A DNA stretch of 37,948 nt from Fidelibacterota bacterium (GCA_016845065.1 JAERTG010000037.1:1-37948); one strand, 5' to 3'; counted from the stretch's first letter, positions 7,479-16,010 are shown. Made by a program: numbers and translations. Notes: a model not told the origin generated them from the sequence alone.

Positions 7479-9263
7479 ATGGAAAAAAAACACTCTCAAT
7501 CGAAACCAGGTCTCTCCCGCCGTCAATTCATTGGCTTGGCCGGAGGTGCTGCAAGTGTAGCCGCCCTTGCTTCAATGGGTGTTTTGATCGGATTGACTCG
7601 AAATGAACCAACGATGGATCCAGAAACAATCAAATATGCTAACACTGAAAGTGATGTGCTTGTCATCGGCGGTGGAATAGCAGGTCTATTCGCTGCAGTG
7701 AAGGCTCATGATGCTGGTGCCCAAACCCTCATGGTCTCGAAGGGGCGTCTCGGTAGTTCCGGCCAGACACCTTTCGCAAAAGGCATATTCGCCTATGATC
7801 CAGAAACATCGGACTATAGCATAGATGAGTTTGTTGATGCCGTATCACGATCAGCACTGGGGACAAATAACCCAGTTTATACCCGCCAGGTAGCTGAACA
7901 CTCCCTGGCCAGGGTGAATGAGCTCAGGGATTGGGGATTCTTTAACTCGCCCCTTTACAACAAATCTTTCCGCACACCCATGGATGAGCGTAAAATCCCC
8001 ATCATGGAGCGTATCATGATCACCAATCTCATCAAAGAGAATGGTAGAATTTCTGGTGCTGCTGGTTTCAGCCTGGATGACGCAACGGTACATATCTTCA
8101 CGGCTAAAAGTGTGATCCTGTGTACTGGTGCGGGTGGCTTCAAGCCAAACGGATTTCCGATTTGTGATCTTACCCATGACGGCACCATCATGGCCTATAA
8201 TATCGGTGCCAAGGTCACTGGTAAGGAATGGAATGATGGTCATTCTGGGCGAACAGAGAATCCAGCAGCTTGTTATGATGGCTGGCGAGGGATGTTTGAT
8301 CGCTCCCCCGGGACCACAGGTGTTGAGATCCATCACGATCTGGGTGTGGACATGAACTATCGGGCCTATGTATTGGGCAATCCTGTCTCGGGAGGTCCTG
8401 GTAGCCGTGGACCGGTACAGGAAGTGGACGGTGGTCCGTATACACCTGATGAATTCCGTCGTCAGAATCGACCCGGTGGCGGAGGTCCACCTAGAGACGA
8501 TAAGCCACCCGGAGAGAACGATCGACCAAATGGTCCGCCCCCGGGTGATGGTAAGAGACCTGAAAAGGGTGGTGGCCCCCCTGGTATGGGTGGCAGCTCA
8601 GTTGGCGGTTCATCCGCAGGTATGGCCATCCATAAATCAGAGGGGTTGGTACCGATCAACGATAGGTGTGAGTCTAACATTCCAGGTCTCTATGCAGCTG
8701 GTGATGCCTTGGGCTCTTACATGGTAGGTGCCATTTATACCCAGATCGGTTCATCCCTGGCAGGGTCTGCCGTTCAAGGAGCTATTGCGGCTGTGGCAGC
8801 GGCTGAGTATACTCGAAATGTCGAAATGCCTATCATTGAAAAGAAGACACTCGAATCAGTTCAAGCTGAAATCCTGGCTCCACTGAATCGGGATGCAGGT
8901 TACAGCCCTGCCTGGATAACACAGACACTCCAGGGAATCATGATCCCCAATTTCATACTCTACATCAAAAAGGAGTCCCTGCTTAAGGCAGCGCTGGCCT
9001 ACATTGAAGAGTTGAGGGATCACCATTTACCCATGCTTCGAGCTGCGGATATGCATGAGTTGAGACTGGCACATGAAACTGCCAATATGATCATCTCTGC
9101 AGAGATGAAACTCAGAGCATCCATCATGCGTAAGGAAAGTCGCGCCAGTCACTATCGACTGGATTATCCTGAAATGGATGGGACCAACTGGGAAGCCTGG
9201 ATCAACATTTTTAAAGGTAAGGACGGTAGCATGCAAATGGAGAAGCAACCATTTAGCACGTAA
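7479..9263 (+). CDS. Tat-exported FAD oxidoreductase of the fumarate reductase flavoprotein class, with Pro/Gly-rich insert
   Basis: 594 aa. A twin-arginine signal (SRRQFIG at 13-19, then a hydrophobic stretch to about 40) predicts folded export. The FAD-binding Rossmann motif GGGIAGL is at 64-70; the second FAD contact IPGLYAAGDALG is at 401-412; the C-terminal helical part (about 465-580) resembles the cap of succinate/fumarate/APS reductase flavoproteins. Residues 331-370 are a low-complexity Pro/Gly/Arg/Asp stretch inserted just before the second FAD motif, where relatives have compact sequence. No FMN-binding or heme domain is fused, so electrons probably come from the membrane protein encoded 7 nt upstream. 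The acceptor is unknown; fumarate reduction is not proven because active-site residues could not be aligned with certainty. Confidence 0.85.
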   Translation: MEKKHSQSKPGLSRRQFIGLAGGAASVAALASMGVLIGLTRNEPTMDPETIKYANTESDVLVIGGGIAGLFAAVKAHDAGAQTLMVSKGRLGSSGQTPFAKGIFAYDPETSDYSIDEFVDAVSRSALGTNNPVYTRQVAEHSLARVNELRDWGFFNSPLYNKSFRTPMDERKIPIMERIMITNLIKENGRISGAAGFSLDDATVHIFTAKSVILCTGAGGFKPNGFPICDLTHDGTIMAYNIGAKVTGKEWNDGHSGRTENPAACYDGWRGMFDRSPGTTGVEIHHDLGVDMNYRAYVLGNPVSGGPGSRGPVQEVDGGPYTPDEFRRQNRPGGGGPPRDDKPPGENDRPNGPPPGDGKRPEKGGGPPGMGGSSVGGSSAGMAIHKSEGLVPINDRCESNIPGLYAAGDALGSYMVGAIYTQIGSSLAGSAVQGAIAAVAAAEYTRNVEMPIIEKKTLESVQAEILAPLNRDAGYSPAWITQTLQGIMIPNFILYIKKESLLKAALAYIEELRDHHLPMLRAADMHELRLAHETANMIISAEMKLRASIMRKESRASHYRLDYPEMDGTNWEAWINIFKGKDGSMQMEKQPFST

Positions 9264-9283
9264 TCAGATATTCCCTCATAAGC

Positions 9284-9312
9284 GAGTGCTGCTGGAAAAC
9301 GCGGCAGCACTC
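9284..9312 (+). terminator. Stem-loop after the redox operon
   Basis: Perfect 9-bp inverted repeat GAGTGCTGC / GCAGCACTC with an 11-nt loop, 20 nt after the flavoprotein stop. It lacks a T-run, so it may act as an mRNA 3'-end stabiliser or a weak terminator. Confidence 0.5.
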
Positions 9313-9476
9313 TCTCCCGAGAACTTTTCGCTGCATGCAAAATGCAGTCATTCCATTAAAACTCAGAACTCTTCTTGCCTACTCAAAGATTCAATAATTC
9401 ATGCAAAAGGATACTGAATTTTTGTCGTCTTAACGAGTAGCAGAAGCAGAGTAAAACCTGATAAATGGAGTTAAAA

Positions 9477-10238
9477 ATGATAGCAGACTATTTCGACTCA
9501 ATTGAACTTTCAGATATGGACCAAGTGAAATTGATGCACCGGACAGATAGGAAATACTGGTTTCATATTGATCGTTTGCGCGAGCTGCTTGCGTCGATCA
9601 AGGAAAGTTATTATATCCTGAATATTGATGGTAAGACAGTTCAGACATATGCCTCTACCTATTATGATACTGACAATAACATTATGTTTTCTCAGCATCA
9701 CAATGGGAAATTGAATCGCTATAAGATCAGACGCAGAAGCTATCTCAACAGTGGCATCAGCTTTCTTGAGATAAAGATCAAATCCAACAAAGGCAAGACC
9801 CGCAAAAGACGAATCCAGACGGACTTTGAACAGAATGAGTTTACGCCGTATGAATTGGAATTCATCGGGAATATTATTCCATTCGAGTATACCGATCTAC
9901 ATCCTGCATTGTACAATGAGTTCTCTCGGATCACCCTCGTAAACAAAAACTTTAGAGAGCGATGCACGATCGATCTGGAGCTCAAATTTCATATGGATGG
10001 GAAGATCGTCCCAGTTTCAAACATGGTTATCGTTGAGATAAAATCAAGTGGAAGGGAGCCTGCTTCACCACTGGTAATAGCCCTCAGGGATCTACGAATA
10101 CAATCAAAAGGATTCAGTAAATATTGTGTAGGACGAACCCTTACAGATCCGGATTTAAAGCGTAACCGTTTTAAGGGAAAGATCAGAAGTATAAACAAAG
10201 TTCTCCAGAAAACAGAAGAATTCATAAGCCTCAACTAG
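9477..10238 (+). CDS. VTC domain protein (polyphosphate polymerase-like)
   Basis: 253 aa, one VTC/CYTH-type tunnel domain. Typical elements are present: RTDRK at 22-26, YYDT at 62-65, YKIRRR at 82-87, LEIKIKS with a following KTRKRR, and VEIKSSG near 187-192 before the ending SKYCVG. These basic and acidic pairs line the tunnel that binds nucleotide, metal and polyphosphate in yeast Vtc4. No membrane segment. ATG 9477 is preferred over ATG 9465 because GGAG lies 6 nt before it. The gene sits 14 nt before a DUF4956 membrane gene, with a CotH gene further down, a grouping seen in many bacteria. Polyphosphate synthesis is inferred from the family; the bacterial members are poorly studied. Confidence 0.85.
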   Translation: MIADYFDSIELSDMDQVKLMHRTDRKYWFHIDRLRELLASIKESYYILNIDGKTVQTYASTYYDTDNNIMFSQHHNGKLNRYKIRRRSYLNSGISFLEIKIKSNKGKTRKRRIQTDFEQNEFTPYELEFIGNIIPFEYTDLHPALYNEFSRITLVNKNFRERCTIDLELKFHMDGKIVPVSNMVIVEIKSSGREPASPLVIALRDLRIQSKGFSKYCVGRTLTDPDLKRNRFKGKIRSINKVLQKTEEFISLN

Positions 10239-10252
10239 GAAGTTCAGAAAAA

Positions 10253-10981
10253 ATGAATGACATCATTGAAAGCCTTCAAAACTTAATAATCAATAATATA
10301 TCAAGGGTTGAAATTACATCCTGGGAAAATCAAGTCAGATTCCTCGGTGTAAAACTCATTGATGTGGGTGATCTTAGCTTCCTGTTCATCAGGTTCACAT
10401 TCAATACACTGCTGATATTCACTGTCGTGCATTTCATGTATGCCAGATACAGCAAACGCAAGGATTTTTACTTCAGCTATCTATCTATCGGTGTTGTTGT
10501 CTTCCTTATGAGTTTCATGCTCAATAATGTCAAACTGGAACTTGGGTTCGCCCTGGGTCTCTTCGCCATTTTCGGGATCATCAGGTACCGCACCTCTCCC
10601 ATCCCCATAAAGGAAATGACCTACCTCTTCATTGTCATTGGCATTTCTGTTATGAACGCGTTGGCGAGTACCAAGATAAGCTATGCTGAGCTCTTATTTA
10701 CGAATGGCGTCTTGATCTCTGGGCTTTGGTTACTTGAGAAACGTCTTATGCTCAGGCAAGAAGGTTCCATCAAATTGATCTATGAAAAGATCGAGAAGGT
10801 TAACGGTCTAAATGATGTCGTTCTTCTGGCTGACCTGAAAGATCGTACAGGGATCGACATCAACAGATATGAGATCAAGAAGATCGACTATCTGAAGGAT
10901 GTGGCACATCTCGTTTTGTACTTCAGTGCCAATGGGAATAACAAGCAAATGGTTCAAGGTGACGCGTATGAGTTTAAGTAA
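10253..10981 (+). CDS. DUF4956 family membrane protein
   Basis: 242 aa with about four membrane segments (roughly 42-62, 76-92, 96-112, 119-152) followed by a cytoplasmic C-terminal domain of about 80 residues. The motif FGIIRYRT followed by PIPIKEMTYLFIVIG is the signature of DUF4956 proteins, which commonly accompany VTC-domain proteins. It may be the membrane anchor or channel through which polyphosphate or a phosphoryl group passes, by analogy with the membrane part of the yeast VTC complex; this is inference. The stop overlaps the start of the next gene by 14 nt, which points to translational coupling. Confidence 0.85.
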   Translation: MNDIIESLQNLIINNISRVEITSWENQVRFLGVKLIDVGDLSFLFIRFTFNTLLIFTVVHFMYARYSKRKDFYFSYLSIGVVVFLMSFMLNNVKLELGFALGLFAIFGIIRYRTSPIPIKEMTYLFIVIGISVMNALASTKISYAELLFTNGVLISGLWLLEKRLMLRQEGSIKLIYEKIEKVNGLNDVVLLADLKDRTGIDINRYEIKKIDYLKDVAHLVLYFSANGNNKQMVQGDAYEFK

Positions 10982-11627
10982 ATATAGTTCTTCTGTTGTT
11001 CTGGTTTTTTTACTTCTGGTATTCCTTATATCCACTGTGGATGCACAGGACCAGGAAACAAACATAGAAACCAGAACTGGATTTGAAGTGGGATACAAAC
11101 TTAATGATCAAGTGAAACTCTCATTGTCCCCAGAATTAAGATATGACCGTGACCTATCACTTGACAAGTACCTCATTGATGTAGGAGTCTCATATACGTA
11201 TACGGACATGGTGACTCTTGGTGCGACATACAGATTTATCGGAAACCTGCGAGATGAAAAAAACACTGAGTACCTTAACCGTATTGCTATTGGGGCGACT
11301 TACGAAAAATCATATGATCGATTAGAGCCATCATTCAGATTGTTTTATAGCAATTATGCAGATGATGGTTTGACAGACAAGGCTTACATCAGATACAGAC
11401 CAACAATTAAATACGATCTGCCAGACTGTAAGATCACACCTGTAGTTGCTGTTGAGATTTTTCAACAGCTCAATGATTATCAACTCTATAAGACGCGATA
11501 TACTACCGGGATGAATTACAAATTGTTCAAGAAAAATTACCTCGGGCTAAGATACAAATATGATTCATTTCCCAACGATAACAAGAACACACATATTATC
11601 AGTCTAACCTATAAGTTAAAACTGTGA
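10968..11627 (+). CDS. DUF2490-like outer-membrane barrel protein
   Basis: 219 aa. The start at 10968 gives a normal signal peptide (about 1-26, ending STVDAQ); the frame is open further upstream but that part lies in the DUF4956 gene. The mature protein is a run of alternating hydrophobic/polar beta strands with aromatic girdle residues, ending ISLTYKLKL, as in small outer-membrane barrels of the DUF2490 family. It is coupled to the DUF4956 gene and followed by the CotH lipoprotein gene, so the unit spans cytoplasm, inner membrane and outer membrane. Function of DUF2490 proteins is unknown. Confidence 0.78.
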   Translation: MSLSKYSSSVVLVFLLLVFLISTVDAQDQETNIETRTGFEVGYKLNDQVKLSLSPELRYDRDLSLDKYLIDVGVSYTYTDMVTLGATYRFIGNLRDEKNTEYLNRIAIGATYEKSYDRLEPSFRLFYSNYADDGLTDKAYIRYRPTIKYDLPDCKITPVVAVEIFQQLNDYQLYKTRYTTGMNYKLFKKNYLGLRYKYDSFPNDNKNTHIISLTYKLKL

Positions 11628-11735
11628 GTGAGGTAAAGATTTATCCTCTATCAATTCAGGTGCTAGGATACACATCAGAAAGCGTCTTAATTGCTAGGAA
11701 GTATATACAAAAGATCATGCTCAAAAGGGAATTTT

Positions 11736-13169
11736 ATGAAGGCAACACAAGTAAGATACAAACATAGAAGACAAAATAAAAACAGATACATTCAGATTCC
11801 GCTTCTGGCAGTTCTCTTGCTCAGTGCATTCATCGCTTGCGATGATGCTTACCTACTCGATCCATCTGTATCGCTTTATGACCTGGATTTTGAAGCTGAG
11901 GATTGGACCACGACCACCCATAGCAATAGTGCCGAACCCGATTATGATCAAATCTTTGATGATTCAAAAGTTCAACGTATCGATATTGTGATCACTGAGG
12001 ATAACTGGCAGGCAATGCTTGATGATATGACCCAGCTGTATGGTTCGTTTGGTAGCAATCGGAATTCAGGTCCTGCTAGCGATAACAATGAAGATCCCAT
12101 GTTTGTCCCAGCTGAGATATTTTATAATGATAAGCAGTGGTATAAGGTTGGTATCCGCTTTAAGGGAAACTCCAGTTTACAAAATAGCTGGATGTCTGGA
12201 ATATTAAAACTCTCCCTCAAGCTTGACTTTGATGAGTTTGAAGATGACTACCCACAGATCGACAACCAGCGCTTCTATGGTTTTAAAAAACTCAGCATGA
12301 AGAACAACTTTGATGATACTTCCTTCTTGAGAGAAAAAGTAACTGCAGAGTTCTTTGGCTCTGCCGGTCTTGCAGTATCCCACACCGCTTTTTACGAGTT
12401 ATATCTTAATAGCGGTGAGGGTCCTGAATATTTTGGTCTCTACACCATGGTTGAAGAAGTAGATGACACCGTAATTAAAACTCAATTCTCCAGCTCAGGT
12501 GGGAATCTCTACAAACCGGAAGGCACAGGAGCGAGCTTCCGGTCTGGTAGTTTCAGTGAAAGCTATTTTGAAAAAAAGACCAATGAAGATGCAAGTGACT
12601 GGTCAGATATAGAGAAACTCTTCGAAGTCCTCCATGATAACACACGAACCAGTGATCCAAGTGTCTGGAGAGCTGATCTGGATACCATCTTTGACACAGA
12701 TGTTTTTCTAGAATATCTCGCAGTTAACACAACTGTACAGAATTGGGATACCTATGGTCGTATGACACACAACTATTTTCTTTATAACAACCCGGAGACA
12801 GACAAGCTCACCTGGATTCCCTGGGATAATAACGAGGCACTGCAGGAGGGCAAAATGGGTGGTTCGCCTAATTTGAACTTTTCTGATGTCAGCTCAAGCT
12901 CCTGGCCCCTGATAGGTTACATCTATGCAGACCCAGTGTATAGAGCTAAGTATGAATCTTATCTGCAAAAGACGGTTGATGGTGCCTTTGAGGTCAATGC
13001 TGCTCAAATGAAATACTCTGCATATTCTGCTTTGATCGAGGAGTCTGTATACGCAGAACAATCAGGATATACTTTCTTGAATTACTCTGGTCAGTTCCAG
13101 ACTTCCATCGCAACTCTGAACAGTCATGCAGATAGTCGTGCCAGTGCTGTCTACAACTATCTCAACTAA
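11736..13169 (+). CDS. CotH kinase family lipoprotein
   Basis: 477 aa. The start at 11736 (AAAAGGGAA upstream) is preferred to an upstream in-frame start at 11691. A basic N-terminus, a hydrophobic stretch (about 19-34) and FIAC with Cys35 suggest a lipoprotein signal. The CotH domain covers most of the rest, with RFKGNSS at 141-147, KKLSMKNNFDD near 184-194 and IPWDNNE at 361-367, the same positions of conservation as in the CotH protein at 2130-4439. Unlike that protein it has no lamin-tail or sorting domain. As last gene of the VTC/DUF4956/DUF2490 unit it may phosphorylate secreted or surface proteins, possibly with phosphate supply from the VTC protein (inference). Confidence 0.88.
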   Translation: MKATQVRYKHRRQNKNRYIQIPLLAVLLLSAFIACDDAYLLDPSVSLYDLDFEAEDWTTTTHSNSAEPDYDQIFDDSKVQRIDIVITEDNWQAMLDDMTQLYGSFGSNRNSGPASDNNEDPMFVPAEIFYNDKQWYKVGIRFKGNSSLQNSWMSGILKLSLKLDFDEFEDDYPQIDNQRFYGFKKLSMKNNFDDTSFLREKVTAEFFGSAGLAVSHTAFYELYLNSGEGPEYFGLYTMVEEVDDTVIKTQFSSSGGNLYKPEGTGASFRSGSFSESYFEKKTNEDASDWSDIEKLFEVLHDNTRTSDPSVWRADLDTIFDTDVFLEYLAVNTTVQNWDTYGRMTHNYFLYNNPETDKLTWIPWDNNEALQEGKMGGSPNLNFSDVSSSSWPLIGYIYADPVYRAKYESYLQKTVDGAFEVNAAQMKYSAYSALIEESVYAEQSGYTFLNYSGQFQTSIATLNSHADSRASAVYNYLN

Positions 13170-13405
13170 GTCTGATCAATCAACGTGGTTTGCACACAGA
13201 CTTACCCACTGGTCAATATGGGCTAGTCATTTTTCTACGCTGACCTGATCAGCGAACCAGCAACTGGTTAGTCATCTTAAAGGGTGGGATGTAAATATCT
13301 CTGGTAACCCGTATATATGAATGTTCTAAGGTTTATAATCCCTGTGCATGCAATGTAAACATTGGTGTTTTAGACTGAGCTGCTCCAGCAAACAGCGCTT
13401 GAATT

Positions 13406-13972
13406 TTATCCGATTCTTTCACCTCGGATCCTGGCTACCAACAATGAGATCCCGGCAATAATCATCCAAAGAAGTAGAATGTATAATAGAAGAACTCTAG
13501 TGATGTAGCCTCCACTTATGGAATATATGACCAAAGTAGATAAATCAGGGATGGTTGAGGATGACAGTAAAAAGACCAGGGTTGGAATAATATCCAGTAC
13601 TCCAATAACTATAGCCACCATGGGAAACACAAATGAATATTTGGCCAATCTTGTTCCTTCAGGTAACTGACGAGCCAGCATTAAGCTCAGTGAGAAAAAG
13701 GTGAGCATAAACCCGGTCATGGAGATGAGGTTCAAGTTAAATGTCCAAATAAAAGTTTGTAGTTGACCCATATCTTCCAGTTTCAGGAAAAAGACTTTAA
13801 AGGCTGATGCATCAAAAGAAAGCCAGACTGAGTTAAACTCCGTTGTAGCAACCCCCATCTTCCCAAAAAGTTGAATAATATAGGTGTAAACCGGGACGAA
13901 AATAAGTAATCCGAGAATGAGTATATTCCGGGTGAGTTTTTTTGCTGGATTGGTCTTCAGATATGCGAGCAT
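13406..13972 (-). CDS. Membrane protein of unknown function
   Basis: 188 aa with about four strongly hydrophobic segments separated by a periplasmic loop, ending in a short basic tail (RIRGERIG). I do not recognise the family; the layout resembles small Yip1-like or DUF-type integral membrane proteins. The start at 13972 is set by a perfect AGGAGGG 5 nt upstream; an earlier in-frame ATG at 14005 lacks such a site. It stands alone on the minus strand between the CotH lipoprotein gene and the divergent DUF2161 gene. Confidence 0.7.
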   Translation of the reverse strand: MLAYLKTNPAKKLTRNILILGLLIFVPVYTYIIQLFGKMGVATTEFNSVWLSFDASAFKVFFLKLEDMGQLQTFIWTFNLNLISMTGFMLTFFSLSLMLARQLPEGTRLAKYSFVFPMVAIVIGVLDIIPTLVFLLSSSTIPDLSTLVIYSISGGYITRVLLLYILLLWMIIAGISLLVARIRGERIG

Positions 13973-14157
13973 GATATCCCTCCTGATTGATTTGAAATCA
14001 AACACTAACAGCAGGATAATCTAAGTGTCTATCGCTATTCTGAGATATATTTTCTTTTGACAACCAGACTATTAGAGGATTGACATTTCCAAATTTTAAG
14101 GTCACAATTGGGGGTAGCTAACCACACTCATCAGAGTCGTTCGAATTTTGGAGAATC

Positions 14158-14841
14158 TTGGAAAGAAAGATGCAGGAATCAGATTTATACTTGCCATTAA
14201 AGACCTATCTGGAAAAGCAAGGTTTTGAGGTGAAAAGCGAGATTCTCAATTGTGATGTGATGGCTGTTCGAAAAGATGAGGCACCTGTTATTGTAGAGCT
14301 CAAACTATCTCTTAATCTGACCATTTTGCTACAAGCCGTGGATAGGCTCAAGATCTCCAACACAATCTACATCGGTGTGCCCAAGGGTTTGGCAGTCCTC
14401 AAAAAACGTCGCAAACAAATAGTAAAGCTTATGCGCATGTTGGGTCTTGGACTCATCGTAATCGACCCGGGATCAAGAATTGGGAATGTAGATGTTTTGT
14501 GTGACATCGGTGAGTACAAACCAAGACAGGTAAAAAAACAAACTCAGCGTTTGTTAGAGGAATTCCAGGAGCGTGTTGGGGACCCTAATTATGGTGGCAC
14601 AAGCATGCAACGGGGTATCATGACTGCCTATCGACAGAAGGCTATTGCCATCTCTAGCTACCTGTTGAAGCATGGAGCAACTAAAGCATCGATCATAGCT
14701 GGGGAGTTGGAAGAGCCAAAAGCCCGCAACATCCTATATGACAATGTCTATGGATGGTTTGATAGACTAGGGAAAGGTGTATACGACATCTCCCCCCGAG
14801 GTGACCGAGAACTCCCTGACTGGATCGCCAGAAACTCCTGA
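14158..14841 (+). CDS. DUF2161 family PD-(D/E)XK-type protein
   Basis: 227 aa. The N-terminal half has a PD-(D/E)XK nuclease-like pattern: acidic D33 in LNCDVMAV and E47-x-K49 in VIVELKL, followed by a helix with QAVDRL, as in DUF2161 proteins. The C-terminal part (about 155-225) looks like a winged-helix-type DNA-binding region with KASIIAGELE. It may be a nuclease or phosphodiesterase; no activity is established for the family that I know of. The printed start is a TTG with GGAG 4 nt upstream; ATG at 14170 is the alternative. Monocistronic. Confidence 0.75.
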   Translation: MERKMQESDLYLPLKTYLEKQGFEVKSEILNCDVMAVRKDEAPVIVELKLSLNLTILLQAVDRLKISNTIYIGVPKGLAVLKKRRKQIVKLMRMLGLGLIVIDPGSRIGNVDVLCDIGEYKPRQVKKQTQRLLEEFQERVGDPNYGGTSMQRGIMTAYRQKAIAISSYLLKHGATKASIIAGELEEPKARNILYDNVYGWFDRLGKGVYDISPRGDRELPDWIARNS

Positions 14842-14915
14842 AAAATAATTGTTTGCTATTTGTCATTGATTGAGCTTTGACTTTATTGTAGATTCTTCCG
14901 AATAAAGGGGGTTAT

Positions 14916-15956
14916 ATGTACAATAAAATATTAATACTTACCTCTCTGATATTACTCATTCTATTCTTACCGGTTTATACTCAGGATACTCTTTATACAA
15001 CAGTTAATAGTGATACACTGACCATTCATCATGATGGAACAGAACGCAACTGCGCTGCACTTTTTACCTGGGATGTTGAGATCGTGGATAATCTCATTAC
15101 TGCCACCCAGGTTGATACTGGAGATCAAGCTTGGTGCATGTGCTACTTCGATCTCGAAGTCAGCCTGACAGGATTGGATCCAGGATCCTATCAGATAGAT
15201 GTGTGGAGTGATGATCTTGGTTTTAATCCGGTATTTCATGGTTCTCTCAATTTGGACTGGGGAAATCTTTCAGCTGTTGAACAAGATGAATCTGAATGTC
15301 TCACCAGACGAGATGATACTTCATTTGTTGAACTATCTGTTTACGGCGACACCCTGAATCTGTTTTGGAATACACCCCTGCTGAATTGCATTTTCATGCC
15401 TGTTTGGAATGGATGGATCATTTCAGATACCTTTCATGTAACAATGGTGGATACTGGTCCACCTGTTGACTGCATATGTCCTTTTGTTTCAGAGGTTTCA
15501 TTTGCTCCATTTCCACCAGGGACATATACTCTCGATTTCTGGAATGGAGAGTATGGTTACCCTGAGTTCACTATCTCAGGTCTGCGAAATGGTTTTGAGA
15601 TAATCGGAGACTACCAGAGTCCCTGTTACAATATCACCGGGATAGATAAGGGAAGCTCAAAACTGGGTCCCCAAAAATTCTTGATGGGGATTCAAACCTA
15701 TCCCAACCCATTTAATGCCCAGATAATTATCTCATATCAAGTGATAAACAATGTTGAGCTTGATATCCAAATCTACAATATTGATGGTTCATTGGTGCAA
15801 ACTCTAAGTCAGCATTCTCTGGTGGCTCCAGGTACTTACGAATTAACCTGGCAGGGGAAAGATTATACTGGGAAATCCGTAAACTCTGGTGTGTATTTTC
15901 TTGTCTTCCATAGCGGTTCAGGAACTTCTGTGCGGCGTCTACTTCATCTCAAATAA
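14916..15956 (+). CDS. Secreted protein with two C-x27-C-x-C repeats and a sorting domain
   Basis: 346 aa. A signal peptide (about 1-23) is followed by two diverged copies of one beta-rich domain, about 30-110 and 142-222. Both copies have N-C, then D-T-G and C-x-C at exactly the same spacing: Cys46/74/76 and Cys158/186/188, a period of 112 residues, followed by F and a P-G-(S/T)-Y motif. The three Cys could make a disulfide or bind metal. A C-terminal sorting domain (about 255-346, TYPNPFNAQ) implies surface or extracellular location. I do not know a name for the repeat domain. Start has GGGGG 5 nt upstream. Confidence 0.8.
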   Translation: MYNKILILTSLILLILFLPVYTQDTLYTTVNSDTLTIHHDGTERNCAALFTWDVEIVDNLITATQVDTGDQAWCMCYFDLEVSLTGLDPGSYQIDVWSDDLGFNPVFHGSLNLDWGNLSAVEQDESECLTRRDDTSFVELSVYGDTLNLFWNTPLLNCIFMPVWNGWIISDTFHVTMVDTGPPVDCICPFVSEVSFAPFPPGTYTLDFWNGEYGYPEFTISGLRNGFEIIGDYQSPCYNITGIDKGSSKLGPQKFLMGIQTYPNPFNAQIIISYQVINNVELDIQIYNIDGSLVQTLSQHSLVAPGTYELTWQGKDYTGKSVNSGVYFLVFHSGSGTSVRRLLHLK

Positions 15957-15958
15957 AA

Positions 15959-15987
15959 AAATGCCCGATCGCTTTGATCGGGCATTT
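15959..15987. terminator. Bidirectional rho-independent terminator
   Basis: Perfect 12-bp stem AAATGCCCGATC / GATCGGGCATTT with a 5-nt loop, between convergent genes ending at 15956 and 16011. On the minus strand it is followed by a run of T, so it is a strong terminator for the ABC operon; on the plus strand it is followed by CTTC. Confidence 0.92.
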
Positions 15988-16010
15988 CTTCATTAAAACT
16001 TAGCTTACTC

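Noticed and set aside
7851..8680. Several antisense frames in the flavoprotein gene, including a Pro/Gly-rich one
   Set aside because: They are shadows produced by the low-complexity insert and the strong coding frame on the plus strand.
13170..13405. Hairpin CGCTGA/TCAGCG (13238-13254) and repeated TAGTCAT near it
   Set aside because: Six base pairs, no T-run and only short repeats; not enough for a terminator, attachment site or repeat element.
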